Shown here one piece after another: positions 35,901 to 45,337 of a stretch of DNA of 60,163 nucleotides. Source of the stretch: Desulfosporosinus sp. HMP52. Its GTDB lineage: Bacteria > Bacillota > Desulfitobacteriia > Desulfitobacteriales > Desulfitobacteriaceae. The notes beneath the pieces were generated by a model that saw only the letters and a list, made by a program, of their open reading frames with translations, did not search any database and was not told the DNA's origin. The DNA lies in NCBI RefSeq assembly GCF_000765145.1, contig NZ_JMGA01000059.1, positions 1 to 60,163 on the forward strand. The letters are read 5' to 3'. The translations under genes and the position numbers were made by a program. The number at the start of each line of letters is the position of its first letter. Positions within the stretch are counted from its first letter, which is position 1.

Positions 35901-37166
35901 CTAACTCAGAAGTCCCTGGTTCCAGAGATTCAGAGCAGCCAAGATATTGCCCATCTGTACATAAGTGTAGGATATTCCTCCTTGCTGATAGACAACATAA
36001 GGCTCTCGCAGGGGTCCATCTGCTGAGAATTCACTGGTAGAACCTTGGATGAAAGTCCCTCCTGCCATGATGACTTGATCTTCATATCCTGGCATGCCTG
36101 AAGGAATAGGTAAAACATGAGAATCAATGGGCGAACCTTTCTGTAACCCTTGACAGAAGGCTATCATTTTTTCTCGAGAACCTAATTTTACAGCTTGAAT
36201 AAGATCTGTTCGATAGCTTTCTGGTTTAGGATGCACCTCAAATCCTAAAGCCTCCCAAAAGGCCGCAGAAAAAACAGATCCTTTTATGGACTCGGAAACC
36301 GTTAAAGGGCTAAAGAATAAGCCTTGATAAAATAAACGTTGCCATTCCAGGGTAGCACCCATATGCTCTCCAACTCCCGGGGCTGTTAAGCGTTGTGCGC
36401 TGAGCTCAACCAAATCAGCACGTCCAGCAACATATCCGCCGGTGGGGGCTAAACTCCCGCCTAGATTTTTTATCAGTGATCCCGCCATCAAATCTACACC
36501 AATATCCCCGGGTTCTTTATCTTCCACCAGTTCACCATAACAGTTATCGACAAAAATAATTAACTGGGGATACTGGGTTCTTACGAATTCAACCAGTTCT
36601 TCCAGCTGAGCTATCTGCAGAGCGTCACGCCACGCATACCCGCGAGATCGTTGCACCATTAACATTCGGGTTTTAGGTGAAATTTTTTCTTTGATTAGTG
36701 GATATTGAAGTTTTCCTTGAGCGTCTAAGGGAATTGTGTCATGAAGAACTCCAAAGTCCATCAGGCTTCCTTGCCCTTTTCCTCTGAGGCCGATTACCTC
36801 CTCCAGAGTATCATAAGGATTCCCACTTACTGAAATAACCTGGTCTCCGGGCCGCAGAACCCCAAATAAAGCTGAAGCAATAGCATGAGTACCTGAAACA
36901 AATTGTCCACGGACAAGAGCTGCTTCTGCACCTAAGATACGGGCAACGATGCGATCAAGTACTTCACGCCCCGAGTCACCCAGTCCATAGCCTGTTGTGC
37001 CCTGCAAATGATAGGATGCAACTCGTTCTTCTTGAAAAGCATGTAAGACTTTTTCGTGATTCTTGCGGGCAATTTCTTCAAGTCTAGGTAACTGAGCTTT
37101 GAGGGACTCTTCTGCTTTTGCTACAGCCTTATTTATTATTTCTGGCCATTCAGGGTTTGAATACAA
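35901..37166 (-). CDS. PLP-dependent methionine gamma-lyase / YnbB family protein
   Basis: About 421 residues of the family annotated as methionine gamma-lyase or 'aluminium resistance protein'. It has the fold-type I PLP layout: GTTGYGLGDSGRE near residue 60, FVDNCYGELVE (Asp that binds the pyridine) and the Schiff-base lysine in SLIKNLGGSLAP. I prefer the TTG start at 37166, because AGGAGG lies eight bases before it; the ATG at 37184 has no site and contains that AGGAGG within its coding sequence. The family usually sits next to hflX, as here. The true substrate is not established. Confidence 0.85.
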   Translation of the reverse strand: MYSNPEWPEIINKAVAKAEESLKAQLPRLEEIARKNHEKVLHAFQEERVASYHLQGTTGYGLGDSGREVLDRIVARILGAEAALVRGQFVSGTHAIASALFGVLRPGDQVISVSGNPYDTLEEVIGLRGKGQGSLMDFGVLHDTIPLDAQGKLQYPLIKEKISPKTRMLMVQRSRGYAWRDALQIAQLEELVEFVRTQYPQLIIFVDNCYGELVEDKEPGDIGVDLMAGSLIKNLGGSLAPTGGYVAGRADLVELSAQRLTAPGVGEHMGATLEWQRLFYQGLFFSPLTVSESIKGSVFSAAFWEALGFEVHPKPESYRTDLIQAVKLGSREKMIAFCQGLQKGSPIDSHVLPIPSGMPGYEDQVIMAGGTFIQGSTSEFSADGPLREPYVVYQQGGISYTYVQMGNILAALNLWNQGLLS

Positions 37167-37196
37167 GCCATTTCCTCCTAACATGGCTCATTAACT

Positions 37197-38810
37197 TTAA
37201 TTCAATAATGAGCTGAGAACTTTCCAAACTGGTTTCAAGGAATCCCCTCGTTTGAGGGAAATCTTAATGGGATAAGGCAGGTAGGATGTCAGTTGACTCA
37301 AATCTTCCTCGCCAACTTGGTCGATTTTATTTAATAGAGTAATCATTGGTTTATCAGCACTTTCCAGCTGACTAAGAACCTCATGAACTGTTTCAGCGTG
37401 GTGTACAGCTTGAGGATGGCTTGCATCAACAATGTGAATCAAAACATCTGCTTGTTTAACTTCCTCAAGGGTCGCCATAAAAGCGCGTAAAAGTTGGGTT
37501 GGCAGTTTTCGGATAAACCCTACCGTATCACTCAAGAGAATCTCTAAAGATGAGTCAATTCTAATGCTTCGCACTATAGGATCGAGGGTAGCGAATAGTT
37601 TATTCTCTCCAACCGGTAGATCAGATCGACTTCCGGCTTGTTCCATGGCCTTTGTCATAAAGGTGGTTTTACCTGCATTGGTATATCCGACTAAAGCAAT
37701 GAGCGGCAGACCGCTTCGGGTTCTTTGCCGGCGTAATACATCCCGCTGCTGTAAGACTAATTTCAGTTCTTTTTCCAATTGGTTAATGCGATCTCGCATC
37801 CGCCTTCGGTCCAACTCTAACTTGGTTTCCCCCGGTCCCCGGGATCCGACTCCTGCACCTAAACGAGAGAGAGCTAACCCCTGTCCCGTCAAATGTGGGA
37901 GCAGATGTTTAAGCTGAGCCAATTCAACTTGCAGTTTACCTTCACGGGACTGGGCCCTCTGGGCAAAGATATCTAAGATTAAGCCGGTTCGATCCAGCAC
38001 TTTTAATCCAGTTTCCGCCTCTAAGGTTCTTAACTGGGTAGGAGAAAGTTCATCATCACAAATCAAGACATTAGCATCCGTTTCCTGTAACCGATGGATT
38101 AGCTCTTCCAGCTTTCCACTTCCAAAATAGCTCTTGGTCTGACCGTAACGTCGAAGCTGAACAAGTTGCCCTACTACATCAACTCCCGCAGTGCGGGCCA
38201 GTTCTCGCAGTTCAAGCAAATCCTCGTTGGTTTCCGACTCACTGTCTTCGAGAGCGATTAAAAAAGCCCGTTCCTTGCCTGCTTGCCCGGATTCATTCTT
38301 CGTCTTCCCTTTACTCTTGGATAGGTCAGAAAGACTAGCATAATAATCAAACTCCGTCCAATTATGAGGAGTCAGGTTAACAATATAGGGTGAGTGCTCC
38401 TCCGTACGAAATGCTATCTCAATACCTGTCAGACTTCCTTGGAAAACTCCAATTGAAGCCATGCTTTCCAGCCCTAAGGATTCTAAGGCGCTGTAGTCCA
38501 AGGAACTTAGCTTATGATTACCATTTGGATGGGTGTGGATGCAGCGTAGATGTTTTCCAAGGGATCGTCCTTTTACCGGCGGAAGCGTAACTGTAGCATG
38601 ACGCCCTACCGCAGAAGCCAGCAGGTTACCATTACGGGCAAGATAGACTGCTATCTCACGATTCCAAAGCCCCGTCAGACGAATTAACTCTTTAAGGATT
38701 TCAGGATGGATAAGCTCTGAGCGTTCTGTTTTAAGTTCAGATAAGTTTTTAAGTTCTTGTATCTGACTTGCCCGAATCCCGGACAAGTCTCCCGAAATGT
38801 CCATCATCAT
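37197..38810 (-). CDS. hflX: HflX ribosome-associated GTPase, long form
   Basis: A 537-residue GTPase that splits stalled ribosomes. The G motifs are GYTNAGKTT (near 374), DTVGF and NKID (in LLNKIDQVG). The HflX N-terminal domain with the glycine-rich GAGVGSRGPGETKLELDRRR element precedes the G domain. About 180 extra residues at the N-terminus come before the HflX domain and are not part of the shorter homologues; this region contains a DUF4115/JAB-like-looking segment (RCIHTHPNGNHKLSSLD). ATG at 38810 after TGAGGT. Just upstream of the PLP enzyme. Confidence 0.92.
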   Translation of the reverse strand: MMMDISGDLSGIRASQIQELKNLSELKTERSELIHPEILKELIRLTGLWNREIAVYLARNGNLLASAVGRHATVTLPPVKGRSLGKHLRCIHTHPNGNHKLSSLDYSALESLGLESMASIGVFQGSLTGIEIAFRTEEHSPYIVNLTPHNWTEFDYYASLSDLSKSKGKTKNESGQAGKERAFLIALEDSESETNEDLLELRELARTAGVDVVGQLVQLRRYGQTKSYFGSGKLEELIHRLQETDANVLICDDELSPTQLRTLEAETGLKVLDRTGLILDIFAQRAQSREGKLQVELAQLKHLLPHLTGQGLALSRLGAGVGSRGPGETKLELDRRRMRDRINQLEKELKLVLQQRDVLRRQRTRSGLPLIALVGYTNAGKTTFMTKAMEQAGSRSDLPVGENKLFATLDPIVRSIRIDSSLEILLSDTVGFIRKLPTQLLRAFMATLEEVKQADVLIHIVDASHPQAVHHAETVHEVLSQLESADKPMITLLNKIDQVGEEDLSQLTSYLPYPIKISLKRGDSLKPVWKVLSSLLN

Positions 38811-38855
38811 TAATACCTCATATTCATAGACTAAAAACGTTTCTAAAACAAATCA

Positions 38856-39857
38856 TCAAAGATTGTCCATGTTTATATCGATGGGCAAAATTTGGATGAG
38901 TTCTTCACGGCTTGAGCTAGGCTTTTGAAATAAGCGAACAGCTTGTTGGCGAATAGTCTTCTCTACAAGATTACGAACAAGTCGAGCATTTCCGGCATAA
39001 CGGTGAGAACTTAGTAAGGTCTGCAGATGAAACCGGAGAGTGTCTTCAGCAGCCAAGGTTAACTCGTATTGCCGAGATTTGAACATCATTTTTCCGATTG
39101 CTAACAATTCTTCAATAGTATAGTCCGGAAAGTCAATATGTATAGGAAAGCGTGACCTTAGCCCCGGATTAGTTTGCAGAAACCAGTCCATTTCTTGACT
39201 ATAGCCGGCCAAGATCAACACAAGATTGTCTTTATTATCTTCCATTGCTTTTACTAAGGCATCAATAGCCTCTTTCCCAAAATCCTTCTCCCCGCCGCGA
39301 GCTAAGGAATAAGCCTCATCAATAAACAGAACCCCACCTAAGGCTTTCTTGAGCTGATCACGAGTTTTTTGAGCTGTATGCCCGATATATTCACCGACCA
39401 AATCAGCACGCTCACACTCAATGATATGTCCTTTTTGCAAAACTCCCATTTCTTTAAATAGTCGACCGACTATGCGAGCCACAGTTGTCTTGCCTGTACC
39501 TGGGTTCCCTTTAAAGATCATATGGAGGACAAGGGGTTCAGCAATCAGCTTTTCCTGGCTCCTTCGCCTTTGAATTTCCACAAAAGCTTGCAGGTCTCGG
39601 ATTAAGCGCTTAACAATGACTAAGCCGATGAATGACTCTAATTCAGCTAATATCTCGGCAACTTTTTCTTTATCTTTTTCCTTATCCTTATCCCTGTCCT
39701 TCTCTTTTTCCAAGGAAGAAGGATTTGTTTTACGTAATCGTCCAATCCCCACCATGTCATTAATAGAACTATGTATTTTCTCTGTTCTGGGGGGTAATGG
39801 AGTCTGAATAACCGGAGGAATTTGGTTGTCCGGGCCAAATTTTATTTTAATTGTCAA
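38856..39857 (-). CDS. SpoVK/CbxX-like AAA+ ATPase
   Basis: A 333-residue AAA+ protein: Walker A GNPGTGKTTVARI near 116, Walker B LFIDEAYSLARGG near 175, sensor and arginine region FLQTNPGLRSRFP. This matches stage V sporulation protein K and CbxX/CfqX ATPases. Residues about 50-70 are a low-complexity run of alternating Lys, Asp and Glu. I chose the TTG at 39857, since GGGAGGTG precedes it; the longer frame from 39893 would swallow that site. A sporulation role is known for SpoVK but not demonstrated here. Confidence 0.85.
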   Translation of the reverse strand: MTIKIKFGPDNQIPPVIQTPLPPRTEKIHSSINDMVGIGRLRKTNPSSLEKEKDRDKDKEKDKEKVAEILAELESFIGLVIVKRLIRDLQAFVEIQRRRSQEKLIAEPLVLHMIFKGNPGTGKTTVARIVGRLFKEMGVLQKGHIIECERADLVGEYIGHTAQKTRDQLKKALGGVLFIDEAYSLARGGEKDFGKEAIDALVKAMEDNKDNLVLILAGYSQEMDWFLQTNPGLRSRFPIHIDFPDYTIEELLAIGKMMFKSRQYELTLAAEDTLRFHLQTLLSSHRYAGNARLVRNLVEKTIRQQAVRLFQKPSSSREELIQILPIDINMDNL

Positions 39858-39929
39858 AGTACAGGCACCTCCCATCTTTATTACTATACGCAAGTAAAGA
39901 TGAAAGGTGTCCTAAAAAACTTATTGTTA

Positions 39930-41753
39930 TTATTTCCCTGTTAGAGTCTTAGCATAGCGGACACGAGCGGTGTGATCAAGATATTTTTTGCGCAGCCGGA
40001 CGCTTTTAGGTGTAATTTCAACGAGCTCATCGTCGTTAATAAACTCTAAAGATTGTTCTAAAGAGAATTCTATAGGCTTGTCTAGACGCAAAGCCTCATC
40101 AGCAGAACTTGTACGCATATTGGTAAGCTGCTTTTTCTTGCAGACATTCACTTCGATGTCTTGCTCACGCTTATTCTCTCCAACAATCATGCCTGCATAC
40201 ACATGAAGACCCGGGTCAACAAACAAAGTACCGCGATCTTGAGCAGCATATAAACCGTAAGCGTTTGTCTCTCCTTCTTCAAAAGCAATTAAAGCTCCAC
40301 GACTTCTTCCCGGAATGTCACCTTTATAGGGTTCATAGCCTAAGAAGATGTGGCTCATCATACCTTCACCCCGGGTTTGAGACAAAAACTCGCCCCGGAA
40401 ACCGATCAGTCCTCTGGCCGGAATCTTAAATTCAACCCGTAGTTGAGTTGTTGAGAGATTAGTCATATTGGCCATCTCAGCTTTACGTTTCCCTAAGAGT
40501 TCCATTACAGCACCCAGGGCGTTTTCCTGAAGGTCGCAAATTAAGAATTCCATAGGCTCGCATTTGACCCCATCGATCATTCTATAGATAACTTCGGGTT
40601 TGGAAACTTGAAGCTCATACCCTTCTCTTCGCATGTTCTCGATTAAGATAGAAAGGTGAAGCTCACCCCGTCCCGAGACTTTAAAGCAATCCGCAGACTC
40701 TGTCTCTTCAACTCGTAAACTAACGTTGGTTTCTACCTCTTTAAAAAGACGCTCACGGATCTTGCGAGAGGTTACAAAATGTCCTTCACGCCCGGCGAAG
40801 GGGCTGGTATTGACCATGAAGTTCATGGACAGAGTAGGTTCGTCTACTTCAATAGTTGGTAAGGCCTCCGGATTTAAGGCACAGGCCACGGTTTCTCCGA
40901 TATTGGCACTGGTAAGTCCTGTAAGGGCAACGATTTCTCCGGCAGAAGCCTCTGCAACAACCTCACGCTTCAGGCCTTCAAAAATCATGACTTTCCCGAC
41001 TTTAGTACGTTCAAAACTTTCATCCCGCTTAATCAGCGTGACATTTTCATTCTGATGGATTGTTCCGCGCACAATCCGGCCAACAACAATTTTTCCCACA
41101 TAATCGTCATAATCCAGTGTTGTTACCAACATCTGAAACGGTGCTTCCAGATCAACAACCGGTGCCGGAATATGCTCTATTATCACTGAGAAGAGAGGGG
41201 CCAAAGAAGTATCTAGGGACTCATGGGCCAGGCCTGCTATCCCAGTACGAGCTGAGGCATAAACAACCGGGAAATCTAATTGCTCGTCGTCAGCGCCTAA
41301 CTCTATAAAGAGGTCTAAGACTTCATCGACTACCTCGTTCGGTCGAGCATCCGGGCGGTCAATTTTGTTAATTACGACGATCGGAACCAGCTTGAGTTCT
41401 AAAGCTTTGCGTAAAACAAAACGTGTTTGAGGCATTGGTCCTTCAAAGGAGTCCACAATCAGGAGTACCCCATTGACCATCTGTAATACCCGTTCGACCT
41501 CACCGCCAAAGTCAGCATGTCCTGGAGTATCGATGATATTGATCTTTGTCCCTTCCCAATGCACAGCTGTGTTCTTTGACAAAATGGTAATTCCACGTTC
41601 ACGTTCTAAATCATTGGAATCCATGACGCGTTCAATTACTTGTTGATTGGCTCGGAAGGTTCCACTTTGTTTTAACATGGCATCAACAAGCGTGGTTTTC
41701 CCATGATCTACGTGAGCGATAATAGCAATATTTCTTAAGTTGCGAGTTTCCAT
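39930..41753 (-). CDS. typA: TypA/BipA translational GTPase
   Basis: A 607-residue ribosome-binding GTPase of standard length. G motifs: [10 protein letters not shown] (G1), RERGITI (G2), [12 protein letters not shown] (G3) and NKIDRP (G4), followed by EF-G-like domains and the TypA-specific C-terminal domain ([17 protein letters not shown]). It assists ribosome assembly and stress adaptation. The ATG lies 20 bases after a weak AAAGGAAC. A long hairpin separates it from hfq. Confidence 0.97.
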   Translation of the reverse strand: METRNLRNIAIIAHVDHGKTTLVDAMLKQSGTFRANQQVIERVMDSNDLERERGITILSKNTAVHWEGTKINIIDTPGHADFGGEVERVLQMVNGVLLIVDSFEGPMPQTRFVLRKALELKLVPIVVINKIDRPDARPNEVVDEVLDLFIELGADDEQLDFPVVYASARTGIAGLAHESLDTSLAPLFSVIIEHIPAPVVDLEAPFQMLVTTLDYDDYVGKIVVGRIVRGTIHQNENVTLIKRDESFERTKVGKVMIFEGLKREVVAEASAGEIVALTGLTSANIGETVACALNPEALPTIEVDEPTLSMNFMVNTSPFAGREGHFVTSRKIRERLFKEVETNVSLRVEETESADCFKVSGRGELHLSILIENMRREGYELQVSKPEVIYRMIDGVKCEPMEFLICDLQENALGAVMELLGKRKAEMANMTNLSTTQLRVEFKIPARGLIGFRGEFLSQTRGEGMMSHIFLGYEPYKGDIPGRSRGALIAFEEGETNAYGLYAAQDRGTLFVDPGLHVYAGMIVGENKREQDIEVNVCKKKQLTNMRTSSADEALRLDKPIEFSLEQSLEFINDDELVEITPKSVRLRKKYLDHTARVRYAKTLTGK

Positions 41754-41827
41754 AGTAGGATTTTAGTTCCTTTCTTTCACTAATCTAATCATATCACTTT
41801 AAGATATCATAGTTGGGAAACGAATTC

Positions 41828-41877
41828 AAGCATGAAGAACTAAGTTCAGTTAAAGCCGAACTTAGTTCTTCATGCTT
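41828..41877. repeat. perfect 20-base inverted repeat between hfq and typA
   Basis: A 20-base arm (41828-41847) is perfectly complementary to 41858-41877 with a 10-base loop. Each arm also contains a small palindrome, GAACT-A/T-AGTTC. Between two minus-strand genes it may terminate or attenuate the hfq transcript before typA; no T-run of note follows. The perfect long stem could alternatively mark a miniature mobile element. Confidence 0.7.
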
Positions 41878-41934
41878 TGAGGTTATTCTTCTATTGCGAG
41901 GTCTAATTTACGTATTACCCTATTCAGCCTCGAT

Positions 41935-42192
41935 TTATCCTTTTATTGCATTAGACTCTGCTGCACTGGCAGCGGCTAGATTAATTGGACGTATCGGCAT
42001 AACCGTAGAGATAGCATGCTTATAAACCATCTGCTGTCTGCCTTCAAACTCAATAACAACCGTGAAGTTATCAAATCCTTTAATAAGTCCCTTTAGTTGA
42101 AAACCGTTTACCAAATATATGGTTACAGGAAGGTTTTCCTTGCGTACCTGATTTAAAAAAGTATCTTGTAAATTGATGGGCGATTTGTTCAT
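41935..42192 (-). CDS. hfq: RNA chaperone Hfq
   Basis: An 85-residue Sm-like protein. Sm1 ([20 protein letters not shown]) and Sm2 ([11 protein letters not shown]) motifs are intact. The N-terminus [13 protein letters not shown] is canonical; the C-terminal tail is short, Ala/Ser-rich. It forms hexamers that bind poly-U and A-rich RNA. GGAGG precedes the ATG. Adjacent to miaA as in many bacteria. Confidence 0.97.
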   Translation of the reverse strand: MNKSPINLQDTFLNQVRKENLPVTIYLVNGFQLKGLIKGFDNFTVVIEFEGRQQMVYKHAISTVMPIRPINLAAASAAESNAIKG

Positions 42193-42229
42193 TTATTTTC
42201 CTCCATCACCTTATTTTTCTATTCATTAT

Positions 42230-43171
42230 CTATTTTACACGAGATTGTTGAGCTCTGCAAGCTTGAACCACAGACTCTAGTAGTTGGTTAAAGTCCGTCT
42301 GGATATCATACCAACTAATTCTAGGATCTCTGTTAAACCAGGTTAGCTGTCGTTTGGCAAAATGCCGCGTATCTCGCTGGAGCAGTCGCAGCATTTCAGG
42401 CTGAGTGACTAGACCCTGCAAGTGCCAAATAGCGTGTCGGTAGCCGATGCTCTGTAATGGCTTCAATGTGGGAGGATAGCCATCCTTAATAAGTGCTAAA
42501 GTCTCCTCTAGCAAACCTTGGGAAAGCATTTCCACGCACCGTTGATTAATTCGCTCATAAATAAGGCTGCGGGGTGCAGTCAGCCCAATATAGAGTACCG
42601 AAGGATCCAGAGGTTGGTATTGATCATCTTTAAATTGTCGTTGACTTGATTGAGGTTTCCCTGTCAATTCATAAATTTCAAGAGCTCGAGTAACTCTTAA
42701 GACATCGTTAGGATGAAGTTGCTCGGCAGTTTGAGGATCTCGTTTATTAAGTTCTTCATGGAGCAGTAAGTTTCCATGGGAATCGGCAAACTTCTTCCAC
42801 TTCAAGCGAATTTCCTCACTGCCGTGTTGGGAAAAATCATAAGGATCAAGTAAGGATCTAATATACAGTCCCGTTCCACCCACGATAATCGGAAAATGTC
42901 CACGTCCCCTTATTTCCTCTATCAGAGGAGTTGCTAACAATTTAAACTGAGCCGCAGTAAAGGGTTCTGCCGGATCCAGAAAATCAATCAGGTGATGAGG
43001 TACTAGTTGGAGTTCTTCAGGTGGAGGTTTAGCCGAACCAATATCCAGCTTCTTATAAACCTGTACAGAATCTCCCGAGATAATTTCTCCGCCAATTTGT
43101 TGAGCAAGAGCTAACCCCAAGCCTGACTTACCAATACCCGTTGGGCCAATAATAATAACAAGTGGATACAC
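42230..43171 (-). CDS. miaA: tRNA dimethylallyltransferase MiaA
   Basis: A 313-residue prenyltransferase that makes i6A37 in tRNAs reading UNN codons. P-loop GPTGIGKSGLGL, substrate motifs SGDSVQVYKKLDIGSAKP and HHLIDFLDP, and the FKRQLTWF-like end (FAKRQLTWFNRDP) are present. The start is GTG at 43171 after GGAG. Its product is the substrate of MiaB, also encoded in this window. Confidence 0.97.
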   Translation of the reverse strand: MYPLVIIIGPTGIGKSGLGLALAQQIGGEIISGDSVQVYKKLDIGSAKPPPEELQLVPHHLIDFLDPAEPFTAAQFKLLATPLIEEIRGRGHFPIIVGGTGLYIRSLLDPYDFSQHGSEEIRLKWKKFADSHGNLLLHEELNKRDPQTAEQLHPNDVLRVTRALEIYELTGKPQSSQRQFKDDQYQPLDPSVLYIGLTAPRSLIYERINQRCVEMLSQGLLEETLALIKDGYPPTLKPLQSIGYRHAIWHLQGLVTQPEMLRLLQRDTRHFAKRQLTWFNRDPRISWYDIQTDFNQLLESVVQACRAQQSRVK

Positions 43172-43348
43172 CTAACCATCTCCAATGCCAAAGTAACTCT
43201 TACAACAAAACTATGGAATAACCACTTGTCGAAGTGGGATCAGTTTTAATATATCTACGGGTAGTATACCCATTGTTCCAATGCCCACAAACTTTAAACT
43301 GCCTGCACAGCTAAGATAACCCTTAGGTTCTTACCCTTCGCTGTTAAT

Positions 43349-45337
43349 CTATATTCGATAAAAGCGTTTTTCAAGTTCGGAGCGAGTCATAGTAACCATC
43401 GTAGGACGTCCATGGGGACAAGTATAGGGATTTTCAGTCCGGCTTAAACTTGCCATTAGTTGCTCCATTTCCGGCAGGCTCAATGAATCTTGCGCTTTAA
43501 TAGATTCTTTACAGGCTAACATATATATCCATTCTTCTAATATTTTATCAAAGGTGGGCGGGGAATTTTTCATGAGTACATCTTCGATGAACTGACGGAG
43601 CATTGCGTCAGCCTGAAATGAACCTGTTTGGACTGGTATCCCTCGCAGTAAATAAGTCCGAGAGCCGAACTGTTCAATTATAAAACCCATTTCATTGAGA
43701 ATCCAGAGGTTTTCCAAAAGCACTTGTTCTTCCTGGAGTGTAAACTCCATAGGGATCGGAATTAAAAGTGTCTGACTGAATTGATCTGCCGCCTTAAACT
43801 CCTTAAGAAGCCGCTCATAGTTGATTCGCTCATGGGCAGCATGTTGGTCGATCATAATAAGAACTTTACCGTCAGTTGCCAGAATGTAAGTGTTGAAAAG
43901 TTGGGTTAGTGGCCACATATGGTTAAGGGATTCCCCAGCTGGCGTATTAGAATTAAAATCTTTTTGATTCTCAATTTTTAGTGATTCTATTTGCACAACT
44001 TTTTGATATTCAGCTCTAATTGGCTCGATTTGATCAATCTTTTGTTTATCTAAGTTGTCAAGACTAAGCATAGTTTCCTGAGGTAAAGCCTTCGGTTTTT
44101 TCTCAATGACGGGAAGTTGACGGGGAAAATCAATTTTCGGTTGTTCATAGGTTTTAGTTTGATTGGATTTTTCGGAGTGCCCAGAATTTATAACAGGCGG
44201 AATCGGCAGTTTTGATTCCCGTAGCTTTAGATCACTATAGGAGGATAAAGTCCGAGCCTGAGATTCCTGTCTTGAAAAACTTACAGGCGTGGGTATGTTT
44301 GACTTATTAGTCTGAGTCGGTTGAGTTTGCATAGAGGGTAAAGGTTTGCTATTAAGTAAAGTCTGATATACTGCTTCTTTAATAAATTGAGATAGAGCTT
44401 GTTCCTCTTTAAAGCGCACATCCATTTTTGTGGGATGAACATTTACGTCATAATCCGCAGGTGAAACCTTCAAATGTAGTACAACAATTGGGTGAAGCTT
44501 GACGGGAATTAAGGTGTGATACCCCTCTGTCAGTGCCCGGCTTAAGATGGAAGAGCGGACAGTTCGTCCATTGAGCATAAAATACTGAGACTGTTTAGAA
44601 GAACGGACTAAGTTCGGAGGGCTGATAAAGCCTTCAAGCTGCCACTTTTCATGTCGGGCAGTGATTGGCAGCAGTTGGCGAGCGATAGCATGCCCTAGAA
44701 CTGCTGCTATTGCTTCTCGTAAATCTCCACGTCCCGTTGTTTGCAATACAACTTGACTTGGATGGGTCAGGGTAAAGGCGATTTCCGGGTGAGCTAAAGC
44801 AATTCTCCCGATGGTATCGCTGATCAGACCAAATTCTGTCGGAGTGGATTTTAAAAATTTCAAACGGGCCGGTGTATTAAAGAAAAGATCTCGGACGGTA
44901 ACCGCTGTACCAATTGGGCATCCGATTTCTTCATACTCCCCCTGCCCTGCATCGTTCAAGGTTAGACTTAACCCCGCCACCTCATCGGCGGGACGCGAAG
45001 AAATCTGGAGGCGGGAAACGGAAGCGATGCTCGGCAAAGCTTCCCCTCTGAAGCCCAAGGTCTGTAGATGATCTAAATCTTCAATCGTGGTAATTTTAGA
45101 GGTGGCGTGACGGATCACCGCTAAAGGTAAATCCTTTGTTCCGATTCCACACCCATCATCCCGTACTCGTATCAAGGGGACACCATTACCTTCGATAGAA
45201 ATATCAATATGTTTTGCTCCGGCATCAATGGAGTTTTCAACGAGTTCTTTAACCACTGAAGCAGGACGTTCTACGACTTCACCTGCGGCAATTTGATTGG
45301 CTGAGTGGGCATCAAGAATATGAATCACCGGTGTCAA
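43349..45337 (-). CDS. mutL: DNA mismatch repair protein MutL
   Basis: A 662-residue mismatch repair ATPase/nicking enzyme. The GHKL N-terminus has ELVENSIDAGA, RDDGCGI and TLGFRGEALPSI. A long variable linker (about 330-470) rich in Lys, Gln and Pro precedes the dimerisation domain. The endonuclease motif DQHAAHERINYE near 494, with ACKESIKA and CPHGRPT, shows that it is the nicking type found in species without MutH. The TTG start at 45337 overlaps the stop of the HDAC-family gene by four bases. Confidence 0.97.
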   Translation of the reverse strand: MTPVIHILDAHSANQIAAGEVVERPASVVKELVENSIDAGAKHIDISIEGNGVPLIRVRDDGCGIGTKDLPLAVIRHATSKITTIEDLDHLQTLGFRGEALPSIASVSRLQISSRPADEVAGLSLTLNDAGQGEYEEIGCPIGTAVTVRDLFFNTPARLKFLKSTPTEFGLISDTIGRIALAHPEIAFTLTHPSQVVLQTTGRGDLREAIAAVLGHAIARQLLPITARHEKWQLEGFISPPNLVRSSKQSQYFMLNGRTVRSSILSRALTEGYHTLIPVKLHPIVVLHLKVSPADYDVNVHPTKMDVRFKEEQALSQFIKEAVYQTLLNSKPLPSMQTQPTQTNKSNIPTPVSFSRQESQARTLSSYSDLKLRESKLPIPPVINSGHSEKSNQTKTYEQPKIDFPRQLPVIEKKPKALPQETMLSLDNLDKQKIDQIEPIRAEYQKVVQIESLKIENQKDFNSNTPAGESLNHMWPLTQLFNTYILATDGKVLIMIDQHAAHERINYERLLKEFKAADQFSQTLLIPIPMEFTLQEEQVLLENLWILNEMGFIIEQFGSRTYLLRGIPVQTGSFQADAMLRQFIEDVLMKNSPPTFDKILEEWIYMLACKESIKAQDSLSLPEMEQLMASLSRTENPYTCPHGRPTMVTMTRSELEKRFYRI

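Noticed and set aside
39620-39750. Repeat array in the SpoVK-like gene (AAG/GAT-rich run)
   Set aside because: It is a short low-complexity coding run of Lys, Asp and Glu, not a CRISPR or regulatory repeat.
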